Shown here: one piece after another, positions 40,382-49,415 of the stretch | Position numbering within the stretch: position 1 is the first letter of the stretch | How the letters are laid out: the number at the start of each line of letters is the position of its first letter | Source of the DNA: Paenibacillus sp. UNC499MF | GTDB taxonomy: Bacteria; Bacillota; Bacilli; Paenibacillales; NBRC-103111 | Direction: 5' to 3' | Length of the DNA stretch: 64,000 nt | Assembly (NCBI RefSeq): GCF_900107975.1 | Contig: NZ_FNVF01000003.1 | Coordinates: 501,155 to 565,154 of the forward strand | Made by a program: the position numbers and the translations under genes | The notes under the pieces: model-generated | Told to the model about the DNA's origin: nothing | The model's database searches: none | Seen by the model: only the letters and a program-made list of their open reading frames with translations

Positions 40382-41110
40382 ATGGAAGCACAACCTATTG
40401 TAACGAATGATTTATCGATCGCGGGATCGGGTTCGGCAGACGGCGGACGATACCGGAACGCGAGAATTAACGGTAACGGACGAATAGACGGGGACCTGGA
40501 GTGCAGAAGCTTTAAATCGGCCGGTCACAGCCATGTTTACGGAAATTTGGCCGCCCTGGAAGTTATCGTACGCGGTAGCGGATCCGTATCGGGAAATGTC
40601 CGGAGCGAACTGCTCAGCGTAAGCGGAAACGGGGAAATCCGGGGCGACGTGGCTGCCGGCCAAGTGAAAGTGAACGGATCGGCCGGCATCGGCGGCTCCT
40701 TGACTACAGACACGGCGGTTATTCGCGGTTCCGTACAGATTGGCGGAGACTGCGAAGCGGAAAAGTTCGAAGCCTACGGAAATTTTGAAGTCGGCGGCCT
40801 GCTGAATGCCGGGCTTATCGACATTCGTCTGTTTGGGCCGTGCCGGGCCAGGGAAATTGGCGGGGAGTCGATCCAGGTGAGAAAAAACGGATTCCTCAAC
40901 TCGCTGGCTTCTCTTTTCGGTTCCAAACTGACCTCCCTGGAAGCCGGAATCATCGAAGGGGACGTCATCTACTTGGAGCATACATCCGCCTCCGTCGTAC
41001 GGGGAAGAGACGTGAAGATCGGTCCCGGCTGCGAAATCGGCCGTGTGGAATACTCGAACTCGCTTTACGTGGACAACCATTCGGCTGTTGCCGAACGGCA
41101 GCAGCTGTAA
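40382..41110 (+). CDS. Bactofilin-like polymer-forming protein (YhbE/YhbF family)
   Basis: Beta-helix protein of 242 aa made of short repeats with G-x-[VI]-x-G-[DN] turns: GNGRIDGDLECRSF, GHSHVYGNLAALEV, GSGSVSGNVRSELL, GNGEIRGDVAAGQV, GSAGIGGSLTTDTA. These are the hallmark of bactofilins (DUF342/polymer-forming cytoskeletal proteins), which assemble into filaments on membranes. The repeats extend past residue 130 and the rest (SIQVRKNGFLNSLASLFG) is less regular. It forms an operon with YhbD. A structural role in cell shape or sporulation is inference. Confidence 0.85.
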   Translation: MEAQPIVTNDLSIAGSGSADGGRYRNARINGNGRIDGDLECRSFKSAGHSHVYGNLAALEVIVRGSGSVSGNVRSELLSVSGNGEIRGDVAAGQVKVNGSAGIGGSLTTDTAVIRGSVQIGGDCEAEKFEAYGNFEVGGLLNAGLIDIRLFGPCRAREIGGESIQVRKNGFLNSLASLFGSKLTSLEAGIIEGDVIYLEHTSASVVRGRDVKIGPGCEIGRVEYSNSLYVDNHSAVAERQQL

Positions 41111-41185
41111 ACTGCGCAAGATCGATCAAGTTTCTATCCGGCTCTCCATGATAAGCTGATAGCGGAAAGGCAGGTGATATCCGGT

Positions 41186-42115
41186 ATGGTGCAGGCAGCC
41201 GTACATTCGGAAACGGTCAACCGGACCCTTTCGTATATTGAGGCTCATCTCAAAGAGGAACTGACTTTGGAAATCCTCGCCGAGCGGGCGGCATTTTCCA
41301 TGTATCATTTTCACCGGATCTTCCAGGCTCAGATAGGTATGCCTCCCGCCGACTATATCCGCAGGCGCAGACTGTCCAGTGCGGCTTGCAGCCTGCTCGG
41401 AACCGAGCGGAGGATTCTCGATATCGCGCTGGAATACCGCTTCGATACCCAGGAATCGTTTACCCGCTCTTTCAAGCGAATGTTCCTCATGACACCGGGC
41501 CAGTACCGTTCCTACTACCGCAAGCTTACGATGCAGAAGGAGAGTGAAGCCGAAATGGCCGAACAGACGGAAGGAATGAACGCTTTCCAAGGAGAACCCC
41601 GGGGCTGGATGCTTACCGGCACCCATTCGGGAGATTACGAGATGGGCATAGACCGGCTGGAGGTCCATCACGGCAAATCGTCGGGTTATCTGCGTTCGCT
41701 TACGGAAAGGACTCTCGGCTTCGGAACCATGATGCAGATGTTCAAAGCGGACGCTTATTCGGGTACCCGGCTTAGGCTGAGCGGATTCGTCAAAACCGAG
41801 CAGGTCAAAGACTGGTGCGGTCTGTGGCTGCGCATAGACGGCCAAGATCACGACGTGCTCGGGTTTGACAACATGAGCGGCAGACCCATCCGCGGAACGA
41901 CGGACTGGAGTCGTTACAGCGTGGTGCTGGATGTGCCCAAAGAGAGCGTAGCCATCGCGTTTGGCGTCCTGCTGAACGGAAGCGGACGGGTCTGGATCGA
42001 CAGCCTCCAGTTCGATACCGTCAGTCTCCAGGTGCCTGTGACGAATCTCGACGAGATTGCCGCACTCCCTGACGCTCCGGTTAACCTGAACTTCGAAGAA
42101 GAACCCGGCCTGTAG
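41186..42115 (+). CDS. AraC-family regulator with C-terminal carbohydrate-binding-like domain
   Basis: Protein of 309 aa. The N-terminal double HTH of AraC type (residues 10-115: LTLEILAERAAFSMYHFHRIFQAQIG and ILDIALEYRFDTQESFTRSFKRMFLMTPGQYR) is followed by a beta-rich domain of about 160 residues. The latter (GTRLRLSGFVKTEQVKDWCGLWLRIDG, RVWIDSLQFDTVS) looks like a CBM-type jelly roll rather than the GyrI-like domain usual for HTH-first AraC proteins. The ATG at 41186 has AGGTGA 9 bases upstream; a GTG at 41174 is possible. It is monocistronic with a strong terminator. The effector may be a carbohydrate, by inference from the fold. Confidence 0.75.
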   Translation: MVQAAVHSETVNRTLSYIEAHLKEELTLEILAERAAFSMYHFHRIFQAQIGMPPADYIRRRRLSSAACSLLGTERRILDIALEYRFDTQESFTRSFKRMFLMTPGQYRSYYRKLTMQKESEAEMAEQTEGMNAFQGEPRGWMLTGTHSGDYEMGIDRLEVHHGKSSGYLRSLTERTLGFGTMMQMFKADAYSGTRLRLSGFVKTEQVKDWCGLWLRIDGQDHDVLGFDNMSGRPIRGTTDWSRYSVVLDVPKESVAIAFGVLLNGSGRVWIDSLQFDTVSLQVPVTNLDEIAALPDAPVNLNFEEEPGL

Positions 42116-42136
42116 AGCATGGGAGTGACGACAAAA

Positions 42137-42166
42137 AGACGATTCCCTGTGGGAATCGTCTTTTTT
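42137..42166 (+). terminator. Terminator of the AraC-type gene
   Basis: AGACGATTCCC-loop-GGGAATCGTCT followed by a T-run. Confidence 0.92.
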
Positions 42167-42226
42167 ATAAGCAAGCGCCGGGACGGGCCCGGTAAGCGGT
42201 GCCGCTCTCTGGTAAGCAGGAATCGG

Positions 42227-42913
42227 CTAGGTGCTCTCCGTCTGCTGCTGGTGCTCTTCATGAATTTTATAGAGCGCCTGCACAAGCGGATCGGCCGGAT
42301 CGCGGTTCAGCAAGTGAAGCGTCATCAGAAACTGGAGCGGAAGCGCAAACGTGTTGTTCCCTTCTTTAATGGACGGGAAGCCCACTTCGAGAACGGGACC
42401 CGCTTCCGGGTGCATCTCCAGATCGACGTAGATCTGTTCTTCCGGAAATTCGCTTCTTACGCTCTGCGCGCAGTGAGGCACGATATAGTTGTCCAGCAGC
42501 TCTTTCGCTTCTTCTTCGCTCTGAGGAGCGGCCGGAAGCGGACGATTGTCGGAGCTGCGGATCAAGTCCACGAAGAAGGAAGACATCCATAGACCCGGAT
42601 TCTCCTTGTTCTGGAACGTATGAACGAGTTCGTTGAGGAAAAATCCACAGGAATAGCTGTTATCGTTTTGACGGACCGTGTAGGCGAACAAAGGACCGAA
42701 GACGGGATGCTGGCCCACCTGTCCTTCCACTTCGTAGTCGGAAAACTGCTCTTTCAATACCTGCTCGGCATGCTTGTACCAGGCAAAAATAATTTCGTTC
42801 TGCTGCTGTTGCTCCTGCTGTTCTTTGGCTGCCTGCTCTTCGGGAGACAGCTGCTCTTCTTCTGTCGCTTGAGCTTCGATAGGCTGATCGCCGGATTCGT
42901 TAGGTGTGGTCAT
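42227..42913 (-). CDS. Conserved-looking hypothetical protein with Glu/Gln-rich N-terminus
   Basis: Soluble acidic protein of 228 aa that I do not recognise. The first 38 residues are low complexity (Glu/Gln-rich, including AKEQQEQQQQNE). A folded part follows with FAWYKHAEQVLKEQF, GPLFAYTVRQNDNSYSCGFF and a regular hydrophobic pattern up to LQFLMTLHLLNRDPADPLVQAL. There is no signal peptide, membrane helix or cofactor motif. A GGAGG Shine-Dalgarno and normal codon usage support it being real. It stands between the AraC terminator and the epimerase operon with no clear pathway partner. Confidence 0.7.
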   Translation of the reverse strand: MTTPNESGDQPIEAQATEEEQLSPEEQAAKEQQEQQQQNEIIFAWYKHAEQVLKEQFSDYEVEGQVGQHPVFGPLFAYTVRQNDNSYSCGFFLNELVHTFQNKENPGLWMSSFFVDLIRSSDNRPLPAAPQSEEEAKELLDNYIVPHCAQSVRSEFPEEQIYVDLEMHPEAGPVLEVGFPSIKEGNNTFALPLQFLMTLHLLNRDPADPLVQALYKIHEEHQQQTEST

Positions 42914-43003
42914 ATATACTCCTCCTTGCCTCCCATCTTATCATGTTCTGGAGATGATGGGAAAGCGCCGTCTTCTTTTCCCCGCTCGGTTATAAAGCGG
43001 CCG

Positions 43004-43996
43004 TTATTTCACATAAAGCCTTCCGGTCTCTTCCCAGATTTCTCCGGGATCCAGCCCGAACAGGCCGATCTCTTCCGCCGGCAGCGTGGTGTTCGGCGCA
43101 TTTACGAGGTTCACCTGCGGCTCCGGGCAGAAAAACCCTTCTTCCCCGAAGTGGTTCCAGATCATCCACTGCTTGAAGGACGTGCCCGCATCGTAAACAA
43201 GAGTAATGTTGTTCTTCGTGTCGGTCAGTTCCATGCGGTTTCGCCCGTCCCGGGCGGACACCGTATAATGGTTGTCCAGCGGCTCGTAGAAGGGATAGAT
43301 GCCCTCGTCACGGAGCTGCTCCTCTTCCCGCGTCAAGTCTTGCTGCCTGCCCGTAGGAAGCATACGATCGTTCATCTCCCAGCGCTTGCCTATCGTCAGC
43401 TTCACGCGGTAATCCTTCGCCGAAGCATCCGGCGCGAAAGGAGCGTTCACCGACGTATGAAAAGCGAGCAGACAAGGCATCCGCTCTCCGCCTTCATTGC
43501 GGATAAACAGATGCTGGGCCAGACCGTCCGCGCTGAGCGAATAGCGCAGGCGGATCGTGAAACGGAACGGAAGAAACTTGTACACCTCATGGGCTTCATC
43601 CACCCGGACGGATACGCTTACGAAGCTTTCGCTCTCCGTCGTCCCGTATTCGTCGACCTGCCAGGGGATTTTATGTAGAAATCCGTGCAAATGATTGCCC
43701 GTCGCTTCTTCGTTAATCGGAAACCGGAGCACTTTGCCGTTCCACGGAAACTTGCCGTCTTCGTAGCGGTTTGGCGGAAAAAGCACGGGTATTCCATGAA
43801 TTCCCGGATTCGCCTTAAACGATTCCAGCTCTTCTTCAGCCGGTTCGTGCAGAAACCGGTACCCCTTGTCCGTATCCCGGAAGGCGATAAGGTTGCCTCC
43901 GTATTCCGGGAGCATGACGGCTTCATAACCGCCCCATTCCAGCCGGACGGCTTTCATTCCCTGATAATCACTCTTATACGCACGGTTGTGTGTCAT
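43004..43996 (-). CDS. Aldose 1-epimerase family protein
   Basis: Galactose-mutarotase-like enzyme of 330 aa. Signatures are the active-site histidines in ATGNHLHGFLHKIPW and LLAFHTSVNAPFAPD, and a C-terminal EEGFFCPEPQVNLVNAPNT with the likely catalytic Glu. The N-terminal EAVMLPEYGGNLIAFRD is typical of the YjiC/YihR-type group that acts on non-galactose sugars. The ATG has a GGGGAGAG site. It interconverts alpha and beta anomers of free sugars; which sugar is not evident. Confidence 0.87.
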   Translation of the reverse strand: MTHNRAYKSDYQGMKAVRLEWGGYEAVMLPEYGGNLIAFRDTDKGYRFLHEPAEEELESFKANPGIHGIPVLFPPNRYEDGKFPWNGKVLRFPINEEATGNHLHGFLHKIPWQVDEYGTTESESFVSVSVRVDEAHEVYKFLPFRFTIRLRYSLSADGLAQHLFIRNEGGERMPCLLAFHTSVNAPFAPDASAKDYRVKLTIGKRWEMNDRMLPTGRQQDLTREEEQLRDEGIYPFYEPLDNHYTVSARDGRNRMELTDTKNNITLVYDAGTSFKQWMIWNHFGEEGFFCPEPQVNLVNAPNTTLPAEEIGLFGLDPGEIWEETGRLYVK

Positions 43997-44062
43997 GCTT
44001 CTCTCTCCCCTCGTCAGTTACAGTGCGGCCTTTTTCCCCGTTATTATACCATGAAAACTCTT

Positions 44063-45232
44063 TCATTCCGCTTCCCCGAAATCGAGGATAAGCTCGATAA
44101 CCTCCGAACGGCTGGCGATCCGTATGGGCGGTCCCCATGTGCCGAAACCGGACGATACGACGACATGCATCTTATCCTTCAGCATATAGCCCCAATCCAG
44201 CTCGAATAACCTTCCCGTAATCCAGTGATTCGGCGCGAACTGCCCGCGATGCGTGTGACCGCATAAAAGCACGTCCGCTCCGGCGGCAGCGGCCTTGGCG
44301 AAATGATAGGGCTGATGGTCCATAAGAAGAATCGGCTTCGATGGATCGAGCCCGGACAGCAGCTCGTCCACCGTCATGCGGCCGTCGGTATCGAACGACT
44401 CCGCCGTCTTGTCTTTGCGTCCCGCGATATAGAAGGCATCCTCCACGGATACCGTCTCGTCCCGCAGCACGCGAATCCCGATCCGCTCCATCTGGGAGAT
44501 GTGCTCTTCGATATGGCCGCCGTAATATTCGTGGTTTCCCAGCACCGCATATACGCCGTATTTCGCCTGAAGCTGCTTCATGACCTCCGACATCCCGTTG
44601 CGGATATACGGCTCGATGCTGTCATCGATAAGGTCGCCGGGCAGCAGAATAAGATCGGGCTTCATCGCGTCGACCGTCTTAACCAGCCGGGCCAAGTGCC
44701 TTTTTCCTACAATATTACCCAAGTGGATGTCGGATGCAACGGCTACCCGGAGCTGCCGCAGCTGACCGGCTTGCTTATCGACCTTCGCCCGGTACGTCCG
44801 GACGATGGGCGTCCAGGCATTCCAGTATCCTTTGGCAAGCAGGATAATCAGAATCACAAGCACGACGCTTCCCGTACCTCCGAAATAAACGGCGGGCGGA
44901 AATCCCGCAAGTTTCAAGAGCCAGGCGGCCAAATCACCGAGCGGAAGGAGAATCACGGCAAATTCCAGAACGGCGAAGTAATAGGATCCGATAACTTTCA
45001 GCAGCCTGCCGGGAGGTCCCGGAACTGCAGGAGAGCGGCCCAGCATGTAAGCGAGAGCCAGTACGGCCAGCAAAGTCCAGTACAGCCCGCCCGGAACCGA
45101 AATTCCCCAGAAATCGAGAAATCTCGCTCCGTGCCAACCGATGTAAATATTAAGCCCCCCATAAACCAGCAGGGCCAAAACAAGCAGAACAAGACGCGAT
45201 TTCACCGGCGCACCGACCCCTTTATTTAACAA
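44063..45232 (-). CDS. Membrane-anchored metallophosphoesterase (YaeI/YkuE type)
   Basis: Calcineurin-like phosphoesterase of 389 aa. About five N-terminal helices (to residue 150) are followed by the catalytic domain. All metal motifs are present: ASDIHLGNIVG (D-x-H), ILLPGDLIDDS (G-D), VLGNHEYYGG (G-N-H), LLMDHQPYHF (H) and LLCGHTHRGQF (G-H-x-H). Most YaeI-type enzymes have fewer helices. Expected role: hydrolysis of a lipid phosphodiester or similar at the membrane. It is monocistronic; the epimerase gene downstream follows after 66 bases. Confidence 0.87.
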   Translation of the reverse strand: MLNKGVGAPVKSRLVLLVLALLVYGGLNIYIGWHGARFLDFWGISVPGGLYWTLLAVLALAYMLGRSPAVPGPPGRLLKVIGSYYFAVLEFAVILLPLGDLAAWLLKLAGFPPAVYFGGTGSVVLVILIILLAKGYWNAWTPIVRTYRAKVDKQAGQLRQLRVAVASDIHLGNIVGKRHLARLVKTVDAMKPDLILLPGDLIDDSIEPYIRNGMSEVMKQLQAKYGVYAVLGNHEYYGGHIEEHISQMERIGIRVLRDETVSVEDAFYIAGRKDKTAESFDTDGRMTVDELLSGLDPSKPILLMDHQPYHFAKAAAAGADVLLCGHTHRGQFAPNHWITGRLFELDWGYMLKDKMHVVVSSGFGTWGPPIRIASRSEVIELILDFGEAE

Positions 45233-45569
45233 GTAAACAGATGAGATGTCCGCATTATACCACGGGGAGACGGCACCGAACCAATCCCCGCCTCATCCGC
45301 TGCATCTACCGGTTAAAAAGAAGGTTTTCTTCCGGATAATCATTATAAATACGGCTGCCCGGAGAGCCGGCACTTTCACGCCATAAAAATACACTCCCTG
45401 GAGATCACCGGCTGAAACCGAAATTCCGGCGAGTTCCAAAGAGTGTATTCCGTCAAAACGCGGGCTCCGCCTTCCGCATAACGGTCAGCCGCCGGGCGTA
45501 TCCCTGCCCTTTCGCTGAGCAATCCGGGCTTGAGCGGGGCACGGGATGCCGCCGGTCAGACCGGCTCTC
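45233..45569 (-). other. Intergenic region between GH18 and phosphoesterase genes
   Basis: It holds the GH18 terminator (45383-45448). No other gene is seen. The phosphoesterase promoter was not recognised. Confidence 0.4.
45383..45448 (-). terminator. Terminator of the GH18 gene
   Basis: ATACACTC / GAGTGTAT outer arms with inner CCGG stems, followed on the minus strand by TTTTTAT. It is about 120 bases downstream of the stop. Confidence 0.7.
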
Positions 45570-47087
45570 TTAACGGTCCAGCGATTCCGCCAGCCGCGGC
45601 AGAAGCTTGCCGTCCGGGTCGCCGTTCAGTTCCCAGAACATGGCTCCGCCGAGGCCTTTTTCCTTAATGAATTCGGCTCGGTAGCCGATCGATTCTTCAT
45701 CCTCATAGGAGACGAACTGGCCGGTTTGCTTGTTGTACAGGTAAGGAACCTTGGCGCGGTCGTTCCAGTAACGCTGGAAGCCCTCCGGCTTTTCGGTCCA
45801 ATCCACGACATCCCCGCCTTTGCAGGCCTGGTAAAGTCCATTATTTTCGGCTTCGCAGCCGCCCCACGACCGGCCGTAGAACGGAATGCCCAGCACGAGC
45901 TTTTTGGCCGGCACGCCCGCATTCAGGTGTCCGTTCACAGCCGCTTCCACATAGAACCGGTGCGCGTTAGGGTCCGGATCGGCCGGATCGTAGTACAGGG
46001 CGGCATTGTTGTTGCTCGTCTCCTCCCAGCTTCCGTGCAGATCGTACGTCATGATGTTGACGAAATCGATGGATTCGGACACTTTATCGAGCTCCGTATC
46101 CCTCACGTAATTCGGATTCGCGCCCGACGCGATCGTGAGCAAATAATGACGGCCGTCTGCACGTCCGGCGTCTTCCAGCTTCTCGCGGATGGTTTGCAGC
46201 AGGAGGGTAAAATTCGTACGGTCTTCCGGACGGCGCACGTTCGTTTCCAGACCTCCCGTCACCGGGTACTCCCAGTCGAGGTCGACTCCGTCGAAACCGT
46301 TCTCCCGGATAAAGCGCACGGCGCTGTCGGCGAACTTGATACGCGAAGCTTCCGTAAGGGCCGCGTCCGAGAACCGGCCGGACCATGTCCATCCGCCCAC
46401 GCTCACCAGCGTCTGCAGATGCGGATTCGCCTGCTTTAATTTGGCAAGCTCTTTGAAATCGCTTACGAATTTGGCGCAGTCGTCTCCTTGGCACGCACCG
46501 GGATAAGCCTCTTCCTGCTCTTTAGGCGAACTCAGCGCCACCTCTCCGTCCACAATGTTGGCAAACGCATAGTTGATATGCGTAAGCTTGGACGCGTCGA
46601 TCTCGGAAGCCTTCAGTTTTCCCCAGGAAGTGAAGTAGCCGACGACTTTGTACGCGGGGCTGACGATCGCCATCCGTCTGGCCTGATCCCATTCAACCAG
46701 ATTGCGCGCCGCCTCCGATACGAAACGGAGAGGAACGTAGACCGCGTCACCGTGCTTCGCCGGAGCGGTTTCAAGCTTAACGAGCTGATTGTTCACGCGC
46801 GCTTCCCTGGAGTCCAGCTTCAGCTCGATATAAACACCTGTCTTGGACAGCGTAAAAGTTCCATCTTCTTTCAAGCCGCCGAGCTTCAGCTGCAGCTGCT
46901 TGGCCAGCCCTTCGGCGGGAACGGTCAAGGTATCCCCCTGCAGAACAGACTTCTGCTGCTGCACGGCGACACGGCTTCCGTAAGCGATGCTGATATCCCC
47001 GGCCGACGACGCTCCCATGGCGGGAACGGCTCCCAGCGCGAGTCCCAGCGTTAATGCGGTCACTAAAGAGGGTTTCCATTTTTTCAA
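45570..47087 (-). CDS. Secreted GH18 glycosyl hydrolase with copper-amine-oxidase-like N-terminal domain
   Basis: Exported protein of 505 aa. A TTG at 47087 (decoded as Met) is preferred because AGGAGG lies 8 bases upstream; the ATG at 47093 is only 2 bases from it. A signal peptide (KKWKPSLVTALTLGLALGAV) is followed by a CuAO-N-like domain of about 110 aa (VYVPLRFVSEAARNLVEWDQ), then a GH18 barrel. The catalytic motif is intact: NGFDGVDLDWEYP (D-x-D-x-E). SVGGWTWSGRFSD and the NIMTYDLHGSWEE strand also fit. Expected role: chitin, chitooligosaccharide or cell-wall glycan hydrolysis. A cre-like site sits at its transcription start. Confidence 0.9.
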   Translation of the reverse strand: MKKWKPSLVTALTLGLALGAVPAMGASSAGDISIAYGSRVAVQQQKSVLQGDTLTVPAEGLAKQLQLKLGGLKEDGTFTLSKTGVYIELKLDSREARVNNQLVKLETAPAKHGDAVYVPLRFVSEAARNLVEWDQARRMAIVSPAYKVVGYFTSWGKLKASEIDASKLTHINYAFANIVDGEVALSSPKEQEEAYPGACQGDDCAKFVSDFKELAKLKQANPHLQTLVSVGGWTWSGRFSDAALTEASRIKFADSAVRFIRENGFDGVDLDWEYPVTGGLETNVRRPEDRTNFTLLLQTIREKLEDAGRADGRHYLLTIASGANPNYVRDTELDKVSESIDFVNIMTYDLHGSWEETSNNNAALYYDPADPDPNAHRFYVEAAVNGHLNAGVPAKKLVLGIPFYGRSWGGCEAENNGLYQACKGGDVVDWTEKPEGFQRYWNDRAKVPYLYNKQTGQFVSYEDEESIGYRAEFIKEKGLGGAMFWELNGDPDGKLLPRLAESLDR

Positions 47088-47224
47088 GAACATGACCTCC
47101 TGTACATGATAGCGGAAGATTCGGAAAACGTCCCCTGAGGCGAAAATCCGTAAGGAAGAGGCTGTGCGGGGAAGGTAGAAGAGAAGACTTGCTGCAGAGC
47201 GGGAAATCATCTCGCCCGCCTCCC

Positions 47225-47287
47225 GGGAAAACGCTTCCAAATCTTTCTATGGCAATAAGATAGCACAGGAAACTTCCATCTGTACAA
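47225..47287 (-). promoter_or_regulatory. Promoter and cre-like site of the GH18 gene
   Basis: Minus-strand -35 TTGTAC (47282-47287), a 19-base spacer and extended -10 TGCTATCTT (TATCTT at 47257-47262). The cre-like TTGGAAGCGTTTTCCC (47225-47240) matches WTGNAANCGNWNNCW with one mismatch. It falls at about +10 to +25, where CcpA would block transcription. Confidence 0.6.
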
Positions 47288-47391
47288 GGAATTTTTATTG
47301 CGGTTTTCCGCACTTTTGGAGAAGAATTTTACCAATTGAAATCCAGTTCTCGAATCCGGTCCTGTCGGCTGTTTCCAAAATTTTTTTTAGT

Positions 47392-47436
47392 TAAAAAAAC
47401 ATGCAGCACCGGCAGTTGCCCCGCCTTGGCTGCATG
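47392..47436 (-). terminator. Terminator of the Nudix gene
   Basis: CATGCAGC / GCTGCATG arms followed by seven T on the minus strand, 33 bases past the stop. Confidence 0.85.
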
Positions 47437-47469
47437 CTTTGTATCCCGCTCCGCTGTATACCCGCGCTG

Positions 47470-48027
47470 CTATACGCGGAAAAGTCCGTATCCGTCCAGC
47501 GGCACCACCGGGTCCGTGTCGATAACCAGCCCTTCGCCACGGCCGTTCCAGGCAATATCGGCCAGCCAGCGCGTGAAAGGAGCCACGTTCATCGTCTCCA
47601 TTTCCTCCCGGCTGTAGAACCCCGCGGCATCCACCTCGGAATTGTCCGGTACGGGTTCGCCGCTTACGTAATCCATCGCGAAGGCGATATAAATGTTATG
47701 AATGCTTTTCGGCATATCACGGAGCGCCACCACTCTCGTAACGGAAGCCTCGATGCCCGTCTCCTCCAGCACTTCCCGCGCAATCGTCTCGTGAATAAGC
47801 TCAAGCTGTTCGATAAAGCCTCCCGGGTTGGTCCATCTTCCCCTGCCCGGCTCTTGCGCTCTGCGGACAAGCAGAAGCTTATTTTCCCGCATCACGAGAG
47901 CCCCCACGCCCGCGCTGTAGCTGCCCCAATGGACAAAGCTGCAGGCCGGACAGGCCCGGCGGAGCGTTCCGTCCATATCCCTTGTTTCCAGCGGGGTTCC
48001 GCACGCCATACAATAATTCGCTTCCAT
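47470..48027 (-). CDS. Nudix hydrolase with zinc ribbon (NudC-like)
   Basis: Nucleotide-diphosphate hydrolase of 185 aa. Two CxxC pairs (YCMACG and ACPACSF) form an N-terminal zinc ribbon, and the Nudix box follows as GGFIEQLELIHETIAREVLEETGI, an exact GX5EX7REUXEEXGU pattern. The ATG at 48027 is used because AGGTGA lies 6 bases upstream; the frame is open to 48045. It resembles the NudC/YjaD group that cleaves NADH or related compounds, but substrate choice is not visible. It is monocistronic. Confidence 0.88.
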   Translation of the reverse strand: MEANYCMACGTPLETRDMDGTLRRACPACSFVHWGSYSAGVGALVMRENKLLLVRRAQEPGRGRWTNPGGFIEQLELIHETIAREVLEETGIEASVTRVVALRDMPKSIHNIYIAFAMDYVSGEPVPDNSEVDAAGFYSREEMETMNVAPFTRWLADIAWNGRGEGLVIDTDPVVPLDGYGLFRV

Positions 48028-48193
48028 CGGAGTCACCTGTTTCATTTGAGAATGGACTGCATACGTTCATGCAAGGGCCATTATACTCCTTTCGCGGCTT
48101 ACGTGAAAGAGCGGCCCGGCCGTAAAGCGAAGGCGGCGGAAGACCGTCCGCCATGACCGGGCGGAGGATTTCTTTTTTCGGGCGGAGAGATGG

Positions 48194-48199
48194 TATAAT
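48194..48199 (+). promoter_or_regulatory. Extended -10 promoter of msrAB
   Basis: TGGTATAAT with perfect TATAAT at 48194-48199, about 60 bases before the ATG. No strong -35. Confidence 0.6.
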
Positions 48200-48259
48200 G
48201 GAAAGGTCAGGAATCTAACCGACATTAAAGAACTTTTTAAATAAAGGAGCTGGGAAACC

Positions 48260-49228
48260 ATGAGTTTGGAAAACAAATCATCCGAGCTGGCAACATTTGC
48301 GGGCGGCTGCTTCTGGTGCATGGTCAAGCCGTTCGACGAGCAGCCGGGAATTCTCAAGGTCGAATCCGGCTACACGGGCGGTCACCTGGAGAACCCGACA
48401 TACGAACAGGTCTGCTCCGACACGACCGGCCATTACGAGGCGGTTCAGATTACGTTCGACCCTGCCGTGTTCTCTTACGAGCGGCTGCTTCAGGTATTCT
48501 GGCAGCAGATCGACCCGACGGACGCGGGCGGCCAATTTAACGACCGGGGCCAGTCGTATCAAACGGCCATTTTCTATCATAGCGAGGAACAGAAGGCGGC
48601 AGCGGAGAAATCCAAGCTGGAGCTGGCCCGCAGCGGACGGTTCGACAAACCGATCGCCACGGAAATTTTACCGGCCAAGCCGTTTTATCCGGCGGAAGAG
48701 TATCATCAGGCTTACTATAAAAAAAATCCCCTGCGCTATAAAGCGTATTCGGTCGGATCTGGGAGGGCGGCATTCTTGAAAAACACTTGGAAAGACCACG
48801 CGAAAGATCAGGATCTCAAAAAGCGCCTCACGCCCATGCAGTATGAAGTGACGCAGAACAGCGGCACCGAGCCGCCGTTCCGCAATGAATTCTGGGATCA
48901 CAAAGAAGAAGGACTGTACGTGGATATCGTGTCCGGCGAGCCGCTTTTCAGCTCCCTGGACAAGTTTGACTCCTCCTGCGGATGGCCTTCCTTTACGCAG
49001 CCGCTCCAGGGCGAGCAGGTAACGGAACACGTGGATCTGACCCACAATATGGTCCGTACGGAAGTCCGCAGCAAGGACGCGGATTCCCATCTGGGGCATG
49101 TTTTCGAAGACGGCCCGGGCCCGAACGGGCTCCGCTACTGCATCAACTCGGCCGCTTTGCGCTTCGTTCCGAAACATAAACTGGAAGAAGAAGGCTACGG
49201 CGATTACCTGAAACTGTTTACGAAATAA
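48260..49228 (+). CDS. msrAB: Fused peptide-methionine sulfoxide reductase MsrA/MsrB
   Basis: Bifunctional repair enzyme of 322 aa that reduces both S- and R-methionine sulfoxide. The MsrA domain (about 1-160) has the catalytic Cys in [11 protein letters not shown] and [18 protein letters not shown]. The MsrB domain (about 185-315) has [21 protein letters not shown] and the catalytic region [13 protein letters not shown]. The usual MsrB zinc CxxC pairs are missing in the visible segments, as in many fused forms. The AAAGGAG site fixes the start. It has a good promoter and its own terminator. It works in the cytoplasm, as no signal peptide is present. Confidence 0.95.
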   Translation: MSLENKSSELATFAGGCFWCMVKPFDEQPGILKVESGYTGGHLENPTYEQVCSDTTGHYEAVQITFDPAVFSYERLLQVFWQQIDPTDAGGQFNDRGQSYQTAIFYHSEEQKAAAEKSKLELARSGRFDKPIATEILPAKPFYPAEEYHQAYYKKNPLRYKAYSVGSGRAAFLKNTWKDHAKDQDLKKRLTPMQYEVTQNSGTEPPFRNEFWDHKEEGLYVDIVSGEPLFSSLDKFDSSCGWPSFTQPLQGEQVTEHVDLTHNMVRTEVRSKDADSHLGHVFEDGPGPNGLRYCINSAALRFVPKHKLEEEGYGDYLKLFTK

Positions 49229-49278
49229 GAACCGGGCCGGGTTCCTCTTGGGGAGCCGGCCTGGCCATTGTTTAAGCC

Positions 49279-49301
49279 GCGGGGGTATCCCCGCTTTTTT
49301 T
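49279..49301 (+). terminator. Terminator of msrAB
   Basis: GCGGGG / CCCCGC hairpin with a 4-base loop followed by seven T. Confidence 0.9.
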
Positions 49302-49315
49302 ATTGAAAGAATTTC

Positions 49316-49341
49316 TTAACCTTTTTGTAAAAAGATCCTAA
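49316..49341 (+). promoter_or_regulatory. 11-base-period repeats upstream of the response regulator
   Basis: TTAA (49316), GTAA (49327) and CTAA (49338) are spaced exactly 11 bases apart, as at binding sites of OmpR/PhoB-type regulators. A TACAAT at about 49352-49357 lies downstream and could be the -10. This suggests autoregulation. Confidence 0.5.
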
Positions 49342-49415
49342 GCAACAAATGATACAATGGAACCATTATGACTGCCGGCCCGCCGCAAACGGGCAAACAA
49401 AGGATGAAAACGGAC

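Larger units (their letters stand above)
47088..47469 (-). other. Region between Nudix and GH18 genes
   Basis: It contains the Nudix terminator (47392-47436) and the GH18 promoter and cre-like site. Its remaining 5' part is AT-rich with no gene seen. Confidence 0.4.
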
